Source of the DNA: Haemophilus paracuniculus
GTDB taxonomy: Bacteria > Pseudomonadota > Gammaproteobacteria > Enterobacterales > Pasteurellaceae
Assembly (NCBI RefSeq): GCF_002015115.1
Contig: NZ_MUYA01000001.1
Coordinates: 124,001 to 188,000, forward strand
Reading direction: 5' to 3'
Length of the DNA stretch: 64,000 bases
The notes beneath the pieces were generated by a model. The model ran no database searches and was not told the origin of the DNA. It saw only the letters and a program-made list of their open reading frames with translations. Numbering within the stretch: position 1 is the stretch's first letter; each line of letters opens with the position of its first letter. This document shows positions 1 through 11,134 of the stretch, one piece after another. A program made the translations under genes and the position numbers.

Positions 1-2
1 GC

Positions 3-1013
3 GAATGTCGGGTGGTGGATCGCACGGGCTTAATTTTGGATATTTTCGCCCAGCGAGCCAGATCCCACGAGGGCAAATTGCAGGTGGAACTCGCCCAACT
101 TCGCCATTTATCCACCCGCTTGGTTCGCCGTTTGGGCAATCAAGATCAGCAAAAAGGCGGGGCGGTCGGCTTACGAGGACCAGGGGAAACCCAGTTGGAA
201 ACAGATCGCCGTTTGATTAAAGTGCGAATCCAGCAACTGCAAAATCGCCTTGAAAAAGTGAGCAAACAGCGAGATCAAAACCGCAAAACTCGCCAAAAGG
301 CGGATATTCCCACCATTTCGCTGGTGGGTTACACCAACGCAGGCAAATCCACCCTGTTCAATGCAATTACCAACGCAGGGGTTTATGCCGCCGATCAACT
401 GTTCGCCACCCTTGATCCCACCTTACGCAAAATGCAGATCCAAGATGTCGGCACCACGATCCTCGCCGACACGGTCGGCTTTATCCGTTTTCTGCCGCAC
501 GATTTGGTGTCTGCGTTCAAATCGACCCTGCAAGAAACCTGCGAAGCCACCCTGTTGCTGCACGTGATTGATGGGGCGGACGAACGCAAAAACGAAAACA
601 TTGATGCGGTCAATTTAGTGCTGGACGAAATCGGGGCGTTGGATATTCCGACCTTGTTGGTGTTTAACAAAATCGACAAACTGGCGGGGGTTGAGCCGCA
701 CATCGAACGCAACGACAAGGGCGAGCCGATTGCGGTTTATCTTTCCGCCCACACGGGCGAGGGGGTGGAATTACTTTATCAAGCCATTCAAGAGCGACTA
801 CGCAACAAACACACCCGCGAAACCCTGTTATTGCCCGCTACCGCAGGGCAGATTTACACCCAATTTCGTTTGCAAAATTGCATTAAAAACGAGCAATTTA
901 ACGAATTTGGCGACTGCTTGATCGAGATTGAAATCGACAAAATCCAATGGCAAAAATGGCTGAAACAGTTCCCAGAACTGCACGATTATCGGGAATTTGC
1001 ACAATGGGCGTAG
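3..1013 (+). CDS. hflX: GTPase HflX (5' end outside window)
   Basis: Ribosome-associated GTPase that splits or rescues stalled 70S ribosomes under stress. The reading frame is open to the left edge, beginning E-C-R-V-V-D-R-T, which matches an internal stretch of the family, so the N-terminal part and true start lie outside the window. Seen here: the end of the HflX N-terminal domain with the GGxGxGE-like segment ([15 protein letters not shown]), then the G domain with P-loop GYTNAGKST, a G3 DTVGF and G4 NKID. The last codons overlap the start of the next gene, suggesting translational coupling. Family assignment is firm. Confidence 0.96.
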   Translation, partial: ECRVVDRTGLILDIFAQRARSHEGKLQVELAQLRHLSTRLVRRLGNQDQQKGGAVGLRGPGETQLETDRRLIKVRIQQLQNRLEKVSKQRDQNRKTRQKADIPTISLVGYTNAGKSTLFNAITNAGVYAADQLFATLDPTLRKMQIQDVGTTILADTVGFIRFLPHDLVSAFKSTLQETCEATLLLHVIDGADERKNENIDAVNLVLDEIGALDIPTLLVFNKIDKLAGVEPHIERNDKGEPIAVYLSAHTGEGVELLYQAIQERLRNKHTRETLLLPATAGQIYTQFRLQNCIKNEQFNEFGDCLIEIEIDKIQWQKWLKQFPELHDYREFAQWA

Positions 1014-1750
1014 CCAACGAAAATTTGGAAAAATCCTACCCCTTGCAAGGGACTGTCGAGGTGGTTTTCGCCCATAATGATGAGCCAATTTCGGCGGATT
1101 TTGACTATCCGCCAATGCCGAACCAACTCGCCCCGCACCAAATCAATAAATGGAAAAGTCGCCGAATGGCGAATTTTTTATTAGGGCAACTTTTTCAAAA
1201 ATATCAAATTCCCCTCGCCCAACTTTCTGAAATAAAAAGAACCGAAAGCGGTCGCCCTTTTATTCAAAATCCGCAGGTTGATTTTAATATCAGCCACTCT
1301 GGCGAGTGGGTTGCGGTTATTTTTTGTTGGTCGGAACAACCGAAAAAAGTGGGGATTGATATTGAACATCCGCTAAAAACACGCCGTTACCAAAATTTAA
1401 TTGAGTATTACGCTAATCAAACGGAAAAAGATTATTTTCTTGCCTCAGAAAAACTTAGCCAAAATAAACTCAAAAATGATTTTTATTTAAGCTGGTGCTT
1501 ACGGGAAGCGGTTTTGAAATCACAAGGGGTTGGCATTATTAAATTATCGGAAGTGAAACATTTTCCGCAACAGCAAACCATTTATTCCGATTATTGCCCC
1601 AAAGGCTATTTTCATTTTTATGATAATTTTCCGTTTTATCTCGGTTATTTTTATCAACAAGGTTTACTGCAAGCGAAATTATCCCAATGGCAAAATCATC
1701 AATTTAATTTAATCGAAAATGAACTTCCCCTTATTTATCAAGTAAATTAA
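1004..1750 (+). CDS. 4'-phosphopantetheinyl transferase family protein
   Basis: Predicted to move the phosphopantetheine arm from CoA to a carrier protein. From ATG 1004 the protein is 248 aa. The two family signatures are present: GIDIEHP (about 117-123, metal-binding Asp119 and Glu121) and the W-x3-E-x3-K motif (Trp164, Glu168, Lys172). It is Sfp/AcpT-like rather than the short AcpS type. ATG 1004 was chosen because the longer open frame (from 947) runs deep inside hflX. Even so it overlaps the hflX stop by 10 bases, so the two are probably co-translated. Which carrier protein it serves cannot be told; no biosynthetic cluster is adjacent. Codons 11-16 contain a copy of an interspersed 18-base repeat (1032-1049). 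Confidence 0.88.
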   Translation: MGVANENLEKSYPLQGTVEVVFAHNDEPISADFDYPPMPNQLAPHQINKWKSRRMANFLLGQLFQKYQIPLAQLSEIKRTESGRPFIQNPQVDFNISHSGEWVAVIFCWSEQPKKVGIDIEHPLKTRRYQNLIEYYANQTEKDYFLASEKLSQNKLKNDFYLSWCLREAVLKSQGVGIIKLSEVKHFPQQQTIYSDYCPKGYFHFYDNFPFYLGYFYQQGLLQAKLSQWQNHQFNLIENELPLIYQVN

Positions 1751-1762
1751 AGGTATTAAAAA

Positions 1763-2377
1763 ATGGCAAACATTCTTCAATTTTCAAAAAATGATTTAGA
1801 AATTATTAAACGTGAAACGGTTTATCAAGGGCATTTTGAATTTCAACGGGTGCATTTCCGCCACAAACTTTTTTCAGGGGGCGTGAGCGGCGAGGTAGTG
1901 CGAGAACTGTTAATCAAAGGGGCAGCTTCAGCGTTAATCGCCTACGATCCCGTGTTGGATAATGTGGTGCTGGTCGAGCAGGTGCGAATTGGGGCTTACG
2001 ATGAAAAGGCGGAAAATTCGCCGTGGTTGTTAGAGTTGATTGCAGGAATGATCGACACCGATGAATCCCCCGAGCAAGTCGCCATTCGCGAAAGCCAAGA
2101 GGAAGCAGGGCTAACCGTGCAGCACATTGAACACGCCATCAGCGTATGGGACAGCCCTGGTGGCACGGTGGAACGGCTACACCTCTTTTTAGGTTTGGTG
2201 GATAGCTCAAAAGTGGGCGGTATTTACGGCTTACCCGAAGAAAACGAAGATATTTTGGTACACGTCGTCAGCCGTGAACAAGCCTACCAATGGCTTTGCG
2301 AAGGCAAAATCGACAATGTCATCGCCGTGGTCGGCTTGCAGTGGTTACAGTTGAATTATCAGAAATATCGGAAGTGA
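1763..2377 (+). CDS. nudF: ADP-ribose pyrophosphatase, Nudix family
   Basis: Hydrolyses ADP-ribose to AMP and ribose 5-phosphate, cytosolic housekeeping. 204 aa. The Nudix box is complete at about residues 95-117 (GMIDTDESPEQ...REsQEEAGL: G-x5-E-x7-RE-x2-EE-x-G), with the catalytic REsQEE. Length and the downstream sequence VWDSPGG fit NudF. It starts 12 bases after the transferase stop with AAAGG ahead of the ATG, so it is the third gene of the hflX transcript. Downstream is a large inverted repeat that may end the transcript. Confidence 0.93.
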   Translation: MANILQFSKNDLEIIKRETVYQGHFEFQRVHFRHKLFSGGVSGEVVRELLIKGAASALIAYDPVLDNVVLVEQVRIGAYDEKAENSPWLLELIAGMIDTDESPEQVAIRESQEEAGLTVQHIEHAISVWDSPGGTVERLHLFLGLVDSSKVGGIYGLPEENEDILVHVVSREQAYQWLCEGKIDNVIAVVGLQWLQLNYQKYRK

Positions 2378-2423
2378 AGTAGTTGGCAAAGATAGGCAAA
2401 ATTTCGTGAAATCCTACCGCTTG

Positions 2424-2577
2424 TTGCCCCCTACCCCACCTACGGCGGTACTTCCCCCGCAAGCGGGGGCAGATCTTGCTCGTTAGAAATTCTAAGATCT
2501 TTCTTCATTAGTAAGGACGAACCGATCTTCCCCCGCTTCCGGGGGAAGTACCCTGCGTAGCAGGGGGTAGGGGGCAA
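2424..2577. repeat. Long imperfect palindrome with nested GC-rich hairpins
   Basis: The outermost 14 bases are a perfect inverted repeat (TTGCCCCCTACCCC at 2424-2437 against 2564-2577). Inside are three smaller hairpins: a CCCCCGC/GCGGGGG stem near 2454-2469, an AGATCTT/AAGATCT stem around 2471-2500, and CTTCCCCC/GGGGGAAG around 2528-2547. The two arms are near-copies over about 50 bases (both contain ggtacttcccccg). It fills the 218 bases between convergent nudF and sdhE and ends in AAAAAA. It could be a transcription barrier or a non-autonomous palindromic element; no gene is present. Confidence 0.7.
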
Positions 2578-2595
2578 AAAACTAAGCAGATTTTT

Positions 2596-2838
2596 TTATT
2601 TCTCAATCTTAGACCGAATCAATTCAATCAACTTGCCCATTTCCTCGGTGGGGGCGGGGATTTGGTGCATAAACCAGCGGAATAGTTCAGGGTCGGTGTA
2701 GTTGAGCATTTCCACAAAAGTTTGCTGTTGGGCTTCGCTCAGTTCATCAAAATGGTTTTGGTAAAACGGCATAATCATTTTGTCGAGTTCACGCATTCCA
2801 CGCCGACACGCCCATTCAATTTTAAAACGGTTCATCAT
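2596..2838 (-). CDS. sdhE: FAD assembly factor SdhE (YgfY/CptB family)
   Basis: Small (80 aa) helical protein that promotes covalent flavinylation of succinate dehydrogenase and fumarate reductase. The family signature RRGMRELD is at residues 12-19, followed by the usual acidic helical bundle ([13 protein letters not shown]...D.ELFRWF). The start ATG overlaps the ispH stop (ATGA), and a second in-frame ATG follows at once (2835), so the start is uncertain by one residue. Older annotation calls the family antitoxin CptB, but no partner toxin (cptA) is adjacent. Confidence 0.9.
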   Translation of the reverse strand: MMNRFKIEWACRRGMRELDKMIMPFYQNHFDELSEAQQQTFVEMLNYTDPELFRWFMHQIPAPTEEMGKLIELIRSKIEK

Positions 2839-3779
2839 TTCACCTCGTGTATTCTTAACTCTTTTGGCACTTCAAATACGGTGTTTTCTTCGCAGCCCTC
2901 TAACTCCCTGACGCTTTGCACCCCAAGGGTTTGCAGGTGAGCCACCACTGATTGCACCAGCACTTCGGGGGCGGAAGCCCCTGCGGTGATGCCGATGGTT
3001 TGCACACCGTTCAGCCACGCAGGATCAATATCCTGCGGCCCGTCAATCAAGCGAGATGGCACGCCCATTCGTGAGGCAAGTTCCGCCAAGCGGTTGGAAT
3101 TTGAGGAATTTTTCGATCCGACCACCAGCACCAACTGCGACTGTTTCGCCAGCTCTCGCACCGCTTGTTGGCGGTTGGTGGTGGCGTAGCAGATGTCGTT
3201 TTTGCGAGGACCTTGAATCGCAGGATATTTGCTTTTCAACGCCTCGATCACATCGCTTGTATCGTCAATCGAGAGGGTAGTTTGGGTCATAAAAGTGAGT
3301 TCATCGCTTTGCGACACAGGCAATTTGGCAATATCTTCCACCGATTCCACCAAAAAAATGCCGCCCTCGTTGTTGTCGTATTGCCCCATTGTGCCTTCCA
3401 CTTCGGGGTGTCCCTCGTGTCCGATCAAAATCGCTTTCGTTCCTTTACGGCTCGCTCTCGCCACCTGCATATGCACTTTGGTAACGAGCGGACAAGTCGC
3501 ATCAAACACTTTGAGATTGCGTCTTCTCGCCTCTTGTCGCACCGCTTGCGACACGCCGTGAGCCGAGAAAATCACAATCGAATCGTCTGGCACTTCGTCC
3601 AACTCTTCCACAAAAATCGCCCCTTTCTGCTTCAAACCGTCCACCACAAAACGGTTATGCACCACCTCGTGGCGAACGTAAATCGGCGAGCCGTGAATTT
3701 CAAGGGCGAGTTCCACAATCGAAATCGCACGATCCACCCCTGCACAAAATCCTCGTGGATTGGCTAATAAAATGTTCAT
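2835..3779 (-). CDS. ispH: 4-hydroxy-3-methylbut-2-enyl diphosphate reductase
   Basis: Last enzyme of the MEP isoprenoid pathway, making IPP and DMAPP with a [4Fe-4S] cluster. 314 aa, full length. The three cluster cysteines are visible at 12 (RGFCAGV), 96 (DATCPLV) and 197 ([10 protein letters not shown]), as are His41, His124 and the acid Glu126 (HPEVEGT). Starts 4 bases after lspA stops, the usual lspA-ispH pairing in gamma-proteobacteria, and overlaps sdhE at its end. Essential housekeeping gene; nothing unusual. Confidence 0.97.
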   Translation of the reverse strand: MNILLANPRGFCAGVDRAISIVELALEIHGSPIYVRHEVVHNRFVVDGLKQKGAIFVEELDEVPDDSIVIFSAHGVSQAVRQEARRRNLKVFDATCPLVTKVHMQVARASRKGTKAILIGHEGHPEVEGTMGQYDNNEGGIFLVESVEDIAKLPVSQSDELTFMTQTTLSIDDTSDVIEALKSKYPAIQGPRKNDICYATTNRQQAVRELAKQSQLVLVVGSKNSSNSNRLAELASRMGVPSRLIDGPQDIDPAWLNGVQTIGITAGASAPEVLVQSVVAHLQTLGVQSVRELEGCEENTVFEVPKELRIHEVK

Positions 3780-3783
3780 TCGC

Positions 3784-4272
3784 TTACCCTTTGTTCGCTT
3801 TTTTGCCGTCTAGGAAAGATTCCAACACCAACAAACACGCCCCCGACACAATCCAAATATCGGCGATATTGAAGGTTGGGTAGTGCCAGTTTTGCCAGAA
3901 AAAGTCAAGATAATCAACCACATAGCCGTTGTAAGCACGATCGATCCCATTCGCCCACGCCCCACCAATCACTAACGCATAGCCGATATTTTCCAACCGC
4001 TTCGAGGCACTATTTTTAGCCAGAAAATAGATCATCGCCCCCGAAATCACCACCGCTAAAATGATGAAAAGGTAACGCTGCCAGCCCGAATGATCGGCAA
4101 GAAAACTAAACGCTGCCCCGTAGTTGCGAACGTAAGTCAGGTTGAAAATCGGCAGCACGTTGATGCTTTCGTACAACTCAAAACGTTGCACCACCACATA
4201 TTTAATAAAAAGATCAAAGGCACAAGTTGCGATACTTAGCCAAAGCCAAGATAAACCAGATTTTAATTTCAT
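3784..4272 (-). CDS. lspA: Lipoprotein signal peptidase II
   Basis: Inner-membrane aspartyl protease that removes signal peptides from diacylated prolipoproteins. From ATG 4272 (AGGAAAAA just upstream) it is 162 aa, normal for LspA, with four membrane segments. The catalytic pair is Asp111 in [10 protein letters not shown] and Asp138 in FNIADIW, plus the conserved [11 protein letters not shown] stretch. A longer frame to 4479 exists, but it reads through a hairpin repeat and encodes the low-complexity VTFFAQAKKVTK peptide, so I reject it. First gene of lspA-ispH-sdhE. Confidence 0.96.
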   Translation of the reverse strand: MKLKSGLSWLWLSIATCAFDLFIKYVVVQRFELYESINVLPIFNLTYVRNYGAAFSFLADHSGWQRYLFIILAVVISGAMIYFLAKNSASKRLENIGYALVIGGAWANGIDRAYNGYVVDYLDFFWQNWHYPTFNIADIWIVSGACLLVLESFLDGKKANKG

Positions 4273-4527
4273 TTTTTCCTCATATTTCGTTACTTTCTTT
4301 GCTTGTGCAAAAAAAGTAACCAAAGAAACACACCCCGAACATTTTGCTTTGTTTCGCTTGTTTCTAATTTCTACGGTCGATTTGTAAACTCGCTTGCTTC
4401 GCAAGCTCAAACAGTACAAATCGCCCTTGAAATTCACGAAACCGCTCAACGCAAAATGACGGGGGATTAACAGGGACAACGTCCCTTACTCATTGATAAC
4501 CTAGTACGGCTTGCCGTGCTAGGGGTT
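4273..4527. other. Gene-free spacer with hairpins, lspA-glnB
   Basis: No gene is seen. It holds an inverted repeat GTTACTTT/AAAGTAAC (4289-4296 and 4313-4320, with TTTCTTTG/CAAAGAAA overlapping it), which is an interspersed bacterial repeat often mistranslated as protein; a GCTTGC-ttc-GCAAGC hairpin near 4390-4405; and a CTAGTACGGC-tt-GCCGTGCTAG hairpin (4501-4522, one mismatch). The lspA promoter must lie in here but I cannot assign it. Confidence 0.55.
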
Positions 4528-4573
4528 GCAAGGGGTAGGATTCCGAGAAATTTCGCAAAATCCTACCCCTTGC
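4528..4573. terminator. 15-bp hairpin downstream of glnB
   Basis: A perfect inverted repeat GCAAGGGGTAGGATT (4528-4542) / AATCCTACCCCTTGC (4559-4573) around a 16-base loop, 2 bases past the glnB stop. There is no clean U-run, so intrinsic termination is only likely. Each arm is a copy of an interspersed repeat also found at 1032-1049, 2410-2423 and 11686-11703. Confidence 0.55.
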
Positions 4574-4575
4574 GG

Positions 4576-5840
<1,265 letters not shown>

Positions 5841-5940
5841 ATAATAAATACCCTAGTTAAATGAACAATTATTGGATTATAACACAAATTTCATAACGTT
5901 TCCTAATAACTTCACATTATCTGTTTCATTGGAGAAAATT

Positions 5941-7206
<1,266 letters not shown>

Positions 7207-7253
7207 GAATACTATGAAGGATAAAAACCACCAAGCTTTTATCCTTCATTTTC

Positions 7254-8228
7254 TTATTCTAAATAGAAATCATTTGGAATAACAATATTATGCCCTGCCT
7301 TAAGTAACATTTGAATAATATAATCTGATACTAATTCATCTCTCGTATTAAATAATTTTTTGGCTAAATAGACATTTTCCTTAGAAGTTAAAACTAAACC
7401 TGATGCAAAATGTCCTCCCAATACATTATCCAAACTAATACCATACTCTAAATGTGGTAATAGATCATTGATAGAGAAATAAGCAGCTAATTCTTGAGAT
7501 GCAAATCGAAATCCTTGACTTTCTAAGAATTCTCTTTGAAGAGCAATTAAATATACATCTTCAAAATGCCCTACATTTGTCCATTTTAATTGCAAAGGAT
7601 AATCATAAAACAAATCTGGAGAATCCATCTCTAGTTTTAGATTAAATTTTCTCGGTGCATCTAGCAATTTCTTACTTCTTAATGAAAAGCCACCATTTTG
7701 ATGGTTTTTAAAGTTTAAATTAGTTTCCTTATAATGATTTAACCAAAAATAATCACCATGATATTTTATAAATTTATTATGCTGATCTACCTCTATAAAT
7801 CCAGCAATTGGAGCACCGATATAATCGTAATCCAAAAATTCATCTCGCCAATTATTGCCATTTAAAACCCAGCCATCATTTTGCACCACAAGAGCAAAAT
7901 CCGTATCAATTAACTGCCCCAATGAATAAAGCATAAAAATGTTATATTCAAAATAACTAAATGGTTTACAAGGGCAATGTAAAATATAATCGGCTAATTC
8001 TTCGGGCTTTTCAGGGCTAATTAAGAGGCATTTTATATTTTCAATTTTGCCTTGTAATTGTTCATAACTGCGAGCAATTGCATAAGCTGAACCCTGAGCA
8101 TAGCCTTGATGCCCCGTTACGCTGACAATGGTTAAACTTTTACCGTTTGTTTGTTTGTTTGTTTGTTTGTTTGTTTGTTTGTTTGCACGATTATCCTCGT
8201 TAATTTCTATTTTTTGATTATTTTTCAT
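7254..8228 (-). CDS. Phase-variable DUF5672 family protein
   Basis: 324 aa from ATG 8228; an upstream in-frame ATG at 8294 lies inside mogA. Residues about 15-28 are a TNKQ repeat encoded by an (AAAC)10 tract, directly ahead of the DUF5672 domain (SLTIVSVTGHQGYAQ onwards). It shares VQNDGWV, YDYIGAPI, NGGFSLRSKKLL and GGHFASG with the paralogue at 4917-5840. The tract is in frame here (ON). The gene overlaps the 3' end of mogA by about 11 bases, so it may be read from the mogA transcript and switched at translation. Role inferred from its glycosyltransferase neighbour: surface glycan modification; enzymatic activity unknown. Confidence 0.78.
   Translation of the reverse strand: MKNNQKIEINEDNRANKQTNKQTNKQTNGKSLTIVSVTGHQGYAQGSAYAIARSYEQLQGKIENIKCLLISPEKPEELADYILHCPCKPFSYFEYNIFMLYSLGQLIDTDFALVVQNDGWVLNGNNWRDEFLDYDYIGAPIAGFIEVDQHNKFIKYHGDYFWLNHYKETNLNFKNHQNGGFSLRSKKLLDAPRKFNLKLEMDSPDLFYDYPLQLKWTNVGHFEDVYLIALQREFLESQGFRFASQELAAYFSINDLLPHLEYGISLDNVLGGHFASGLVLTSKENVYLAKKLFNTRDELVSDYIIQMLLKAGHNIVIPNDFYLE
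8145..8185 (-). repeat. Tetranucleotide tract (AAAC)10 on the coding strand
   Basis: On the + strand ten GTTT units plus one G. It lies near the N-terminus of the leftward DUF5672 gene, the position expected for an ON/OFF switch. A second, independent tract lies 1.9 kb away in the neighbouring glycosyltransferase, giving up to four expression states for the pair. Confidence 0.95.
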
Positions 8229-8820
8229 TTTTTCTTGCTGATTTTGGTCTAAAACTTTCACAAACTGTTGGGTTGGTGTCGATATAAATTTCACTCAATA
8301 ACTGCAAGCAGTATGGCACGGCACTAAAAATGCCTCGCACCAAGGTTTTGCCGTTTTCGTCTTTGACCCCTTCGAGGGTTTCTTTGATCGCTTTGGGTTG
8401 CCCTGGTAGATTGAGAATCAACGACTGATTGCGAATTGCCCCGACTTGCCGTGAGAGAATTGCCGTTGGCACAAAATGTAGGCTCACTTGTCGCATCTGC
8501 TCGCCGAAGCCTGGCATTTCACGATCCGCCACCGCTAAGGTGGCATCGGGGGTAACATCTCGCTTGGCTGGTCCTGTGCCACCTGTGGTTAAAACCAAAT
8601 GGCATTGGTGTTGATCGGCTAGCTCAATCAAAGTTTGTTCAATGATCGGCTGTTCATCGGGAATCAAGCGAGTTTCCAGCTCAAACGGCTCAACTAATGC
8701 CTTTTCCAGCCATTGTTGCAATTCGGGAATGCCTTGATCGGCATACACGCCCTGCGAGGCTCGGTCGGACACCGACACCAAGCCGATTTTCAATCTTTCT
8801 TTGCTCAAACAAGCGGTCAT
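8218..8820 (-). CDS. mogA: Molybdopterin adenylyltransferase
   Basis: Adenylates molybdopterin before molybdenum insertion in Moco biosynthesis. 200 aa from ATG 8820. This start is preceded by AAGGAACG at correct spacing, whereas the ATG 18 bases further up has no such site. Strong similarity to E. coli MogA throughout: GLVSVSDRAS, TTGGTGPAKRDVTPDAT, DREMPGFGEQMRQ, NLPGQPKAIKETLEGV and C-terminal FRPKSAR. Its codons 1-4 contain a consensus DNA-uptake signal (8809-8818). Follows miaA closely in the same direction. Confidence 0.96.
   Translation of the reverse strand: MTACLSKERLKIGLVSVSDRASQGVYADQGIPELQQWLEKALVEPFELETRLIPDEQPIIEQTLIELADQHQCHLVLTTGGTGPAKRDVTPDATLAVADREMPGFGEQMRQVSLHFVPTAILSRQVGAIRNQSLILNLPGQPKAIKETLEGVKDENGKTLVRGIFSAVPYCLQLLSEIYIDTNPTVCESFRPKSARKNEK
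8809..8818 (+). other. DNA uptake signal sequence ACAAGCGGTC
   Basis: Exact match to the Actinobacillus pleuropneumoniae-type uptake core. Other exact copies: 10024-10033 (minus), 19654-19663 and 60670-60679 (minus), with near-matches CAAGCGGTC at 9764, 11088 and 13150. The last two exact copies are inside the ICE. Used as the main hint to the clade. Confidence 0.8.
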
Positions 8821-8834
8821 TTTCGTTCCTTTTT

Positions 8835-9776
8835 TCAATTAGCGGAATGGTATTTTTGCCATTCGTTTAGCACGGTCGCTTTCGCCCCCGCTGGGTCGAG
8901 GCTATCCAGCCAAATCAACTCACTCTGCCAACCTCGCAACCAAGTGATTTGGCGTTTGGCGAGCTGGCGAGTGGCACAAATGCCCTTATAAATCGCTTCA
9001 TCAAGGGAAATTTCGCCCTGCAAAAATTCCCACATTTGGCGGTAGCCAACGCAGCGGATTGAGGGCAAATCAATGTGTAAATCGCCCCGTTGATAAAGGC
9101 GTTCCACCTCTTGCTGAAAACCTTGGGCGATCATTTTCTGAAAACGTTGTTCGATCCGTTGATGTAGCACCGCTCGCTCTTGCGGGGCAATCGCAAACTG
9201 CAACAGATCGTAAGGCAAGGTTTCCCCCTGTTGGGCGGTCAGTTCCGTCATTGTTTTGCCCGAAATGTAGAACACTTCCAACGCACGGTTAATCCGTTGG
9301 CTATCGTTCGGGTTGATCCGTTGCCCTGCAAGGGGGTCGATTTTCAATAATTCTTGATGTAGTCCCGCCCAGCCGATCTGTTCCGCTTTGAGTTCAATTT
9401 CGGCACGGATTTCCGTATCCGCCGAGGGCAGGGGCGAAAGCCCGTCTAGCAAGGCTTTGTAATAAAGCATTGTGCCGCCCACCAACAGCGGAATTTTGCC
9501 TTGGGCGGTAATTTCCGCCATTTCACGCAGGGCATCTTCACGGAAATTCATCGCCGAATAGCTTTCAGACGGGTCGAGAATATCAATCAGACGGTGAGGG
9601 GCAAGGGCGAGTTCGGCAGGGCTAGGTTTCGCCGTGCCGATGTCCATTCCTCGATAAATCAGGGCGGAATCTACGCTAATCACCTCAACGGGCAAGGTTT
9701 GGCGAAGAGCAATCGCCAAATCCGTTTTGCCCGAGGCAGTGGGACCCATTAAAAAAATTGCAAGCGGTCGTTTCAT
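8835..9776 (-). CDS. miaA: tRNA dimethylallyltransferase
   Basis: Transfers a dimethylallyl group to A37 of tRNAs reading UNN codons (substrate DMAPP, product of the IspH pathway encoded upstream in the window). 313 aa from ATG 9776. P-loop GPTASGKT at 11-18, then [35 protein letters not shown] and the C-terminal tRNA-binding [17 protein letters not shown]. The in-frame ATG at 9815 would overlap ubiF and is not supported. Ends 15 bases before mogA starts. Confidence 0.96.
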   Translation of the reverse strand: MKRPLAIFLMGPTASGKTDLAIALRQTLPVEVISVDSALIYRGMDIGTAKPSPAELALAPHRLIDILDPSESYSAMNFREDALREMAEITAQGKIPLLVGGTMLYYKALLDGLSPLPSADTEIRAEIELKAEQIGWAGLHQELLKIDPLAGQRINPNDSQRINRALEVFYISGKTMTELTAQQGETLPYDLLQFAIAPQERAVLHQRIEQRFQKMIAQGFQQEVERLYQRGDLHIDLPSIRCVGYRQMWEFLQGEISLDEAIYKGICATRQLAKRQITWLRGWQSELIWLDSLDPAGAKATVLNEWQKYHSAN

Positions 9777-9804
9777 TCGTTTTTTTATCAAAAATTTTCC
9801 GCCA

Positions 9805-10971
9805 TTATAGCCCAACTGCGTACTTTAATGCGTGTTTCTTGATCGGCGAAACCTTTTCCGCCACCAGCAAGCCTAAATTTCGAGCAATTTTGAGGGGAAG
9901 CAGATCGGTTTTGAACGCCTTGTAAAACACGTCCATTCCCGTTTGCATTAGCAAATTATCGGGCTTGCGTTGTCGTTCGTAGCCGAGCAAAATCTGTTCA
10001 TCGGCAAAATTTTTGCCTTTTCCGACCGCTTGTTCGATCACATCGAGTAACACTTTCACATCTTTAAAGCCCAAATTCACCCCCTGCCCTGCGAGGGGGT
10101 TGATCGTGTGAGCCGCATCGCCCACCAACACCACGCCATTTTTGACATAATGTTGGGCGTGCTGACGCGTGAGGGGAAAACTGCCCTGCTGCTGCACCTC
10201 AATATCCCCCAACAACGGTGGAAAATGTTTGATGATTTCCGCAGAAAGTTGGCTCGGCGAAAGCTGTTTTAATTGGGCGATCCGTTGGGGCGAATCATAC
10301 CAAACCACGCAACCATTATTGCCCTGCAATGGCAAAAAGGCACGGGGCCCAGAAGGGAAAAACTGTTGCCAAGTTACGCTCTGCTGCGGTTGAGCGGTTT
10401 TGACGGTGGCGAGCAGGCAATGCTGGCGATATTGCCAACTGGTTAGCCCAATCCCCGCCCATTGTCGCACTTGGGAATTTGCCCCGTCCGCTGCAATCAG
10501 CAAAGGGGCGGAATAAGTTTGCTGATCAACGCAAATCCGCCATTGTTGCTCGACTCGTTCGGCGGAAATTTCTGAAAATCCCACCGCTTGCACGCAGTTT
10601 GGTTCGCCTTGCAATTCTCGCCATAAAGCAAGTTGGATCAGATTATTTTCCACCATAAAACCGAGTTTATCCCGCCCCAAATCGCTGGCGTGAAAGGCGG
10701 TTTTAAAGCCGTCAATTTCCCAAGTTTCTAACCCATCATAGGGGCAAGCCCGTTGGCTCTCAATCCAATTCCACGCCCCTAATTTTTCAAGTAAGGCAAC
10801 GGACGCAACACTAATCGCCGAAATGCGTAAATCATAGGGCTGTTCGGCGGAAAAAGTCGGCAGCGGATTTTTTTCCAACAACGCCACTTTCAAGCCTAAT
10901 TTGGCAAGCCCCAACGCCGTTGCTGCCCCCACCATTCCACCGCCAACCACGATCACATCTTGCTGATTCAT
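9805..10971 (-). CDS. ubiF: 3-demethoxyubiquinol 3-hydroxylase (UbiF/UbiH family)
   Basis: FAD monooxygenase of ubiquinone biosynthesis. 388 aa from ATG 10971 (GAGGGCGAA upstream). N-terminal dinucleotide fold [15 protein letters not shown] (about 8-22), the family segment [11 protein letters not shown], and the second FAD motif [18 protein letters not shown] near 280-297. Phrases such as [25 protein letters not shown] and the C-terminal KYAVGL match UbiF better than UbiH or VisC. First gene of the leftward ubiF-miaA-mogA run; a USS copy (10024-10033) lies inside. Confidence 0.9.
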   Translation of the reverse strand: MNQQDVIVVGGGMVGAATALGLAKLGLKVALLEKNPLPTFSAEQPYDLRISAISVASVALLEKLGAWNWIESQRACPYDGLETWEIDGFKTAFHASDLGRDKLGFMVENNLIQLALWRELQGEPNCVQAVGFSEISAERVEQQWRICVDQQTYSAPLLIAADGANSQVRQWAGIGLTSWQYRQHCLLATVKTAQPQQSVTWQQFFPSGPRAFLPLQGNNGCVVWYDSPQRIAQLKQLSPSQLSAEIIKHFPPLLGDIEVQQQGSFPLTRQHAQHYVKNGVVLVGDAAHTINPLAGQGVNLGFKDVKVLLDVIEQAVGKGKNFADEQILLGYERQRKPDNLLMQTGMDVFYKAFKTDLLPLKIARNLGLLVAEKVSPIKKHALKYAVGL

Positions 10972-11134
10972 TTCGCCCTCAACTTCTTCACAAAATGGCG
11001 TGATGATAGTCAATTTCCGCCCAAATGAACACTCAAAACCACGATTTTTGTGATGTGGATCGACTAATTGAAATTTTCCGCTACGCAAGCGGTCGGTTTT
11101 TGCTTAGGATCTCGCCGAATTTAAGGGGGTGAAA

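Noticed and set aside
2596..2838. SdhE read as antitoxin CptB
   Set aside because: Old family name; sequence RRGMRELD and context support the flavinylation factor, and no CptA toxin is adjacent.
3165..3767. 200-codon rightward frame opposite ispH
   Set aside because: Entirely antisense to a clear full-length ispH; no RBS and no protein family.
4273..4479. N-terminal extension of LspA
   Set aside because: Reads through an interspersed hairpin repeat; LspA is normally about 160 aa, begins at 4272 with an RBS, and the extension has no similarity.
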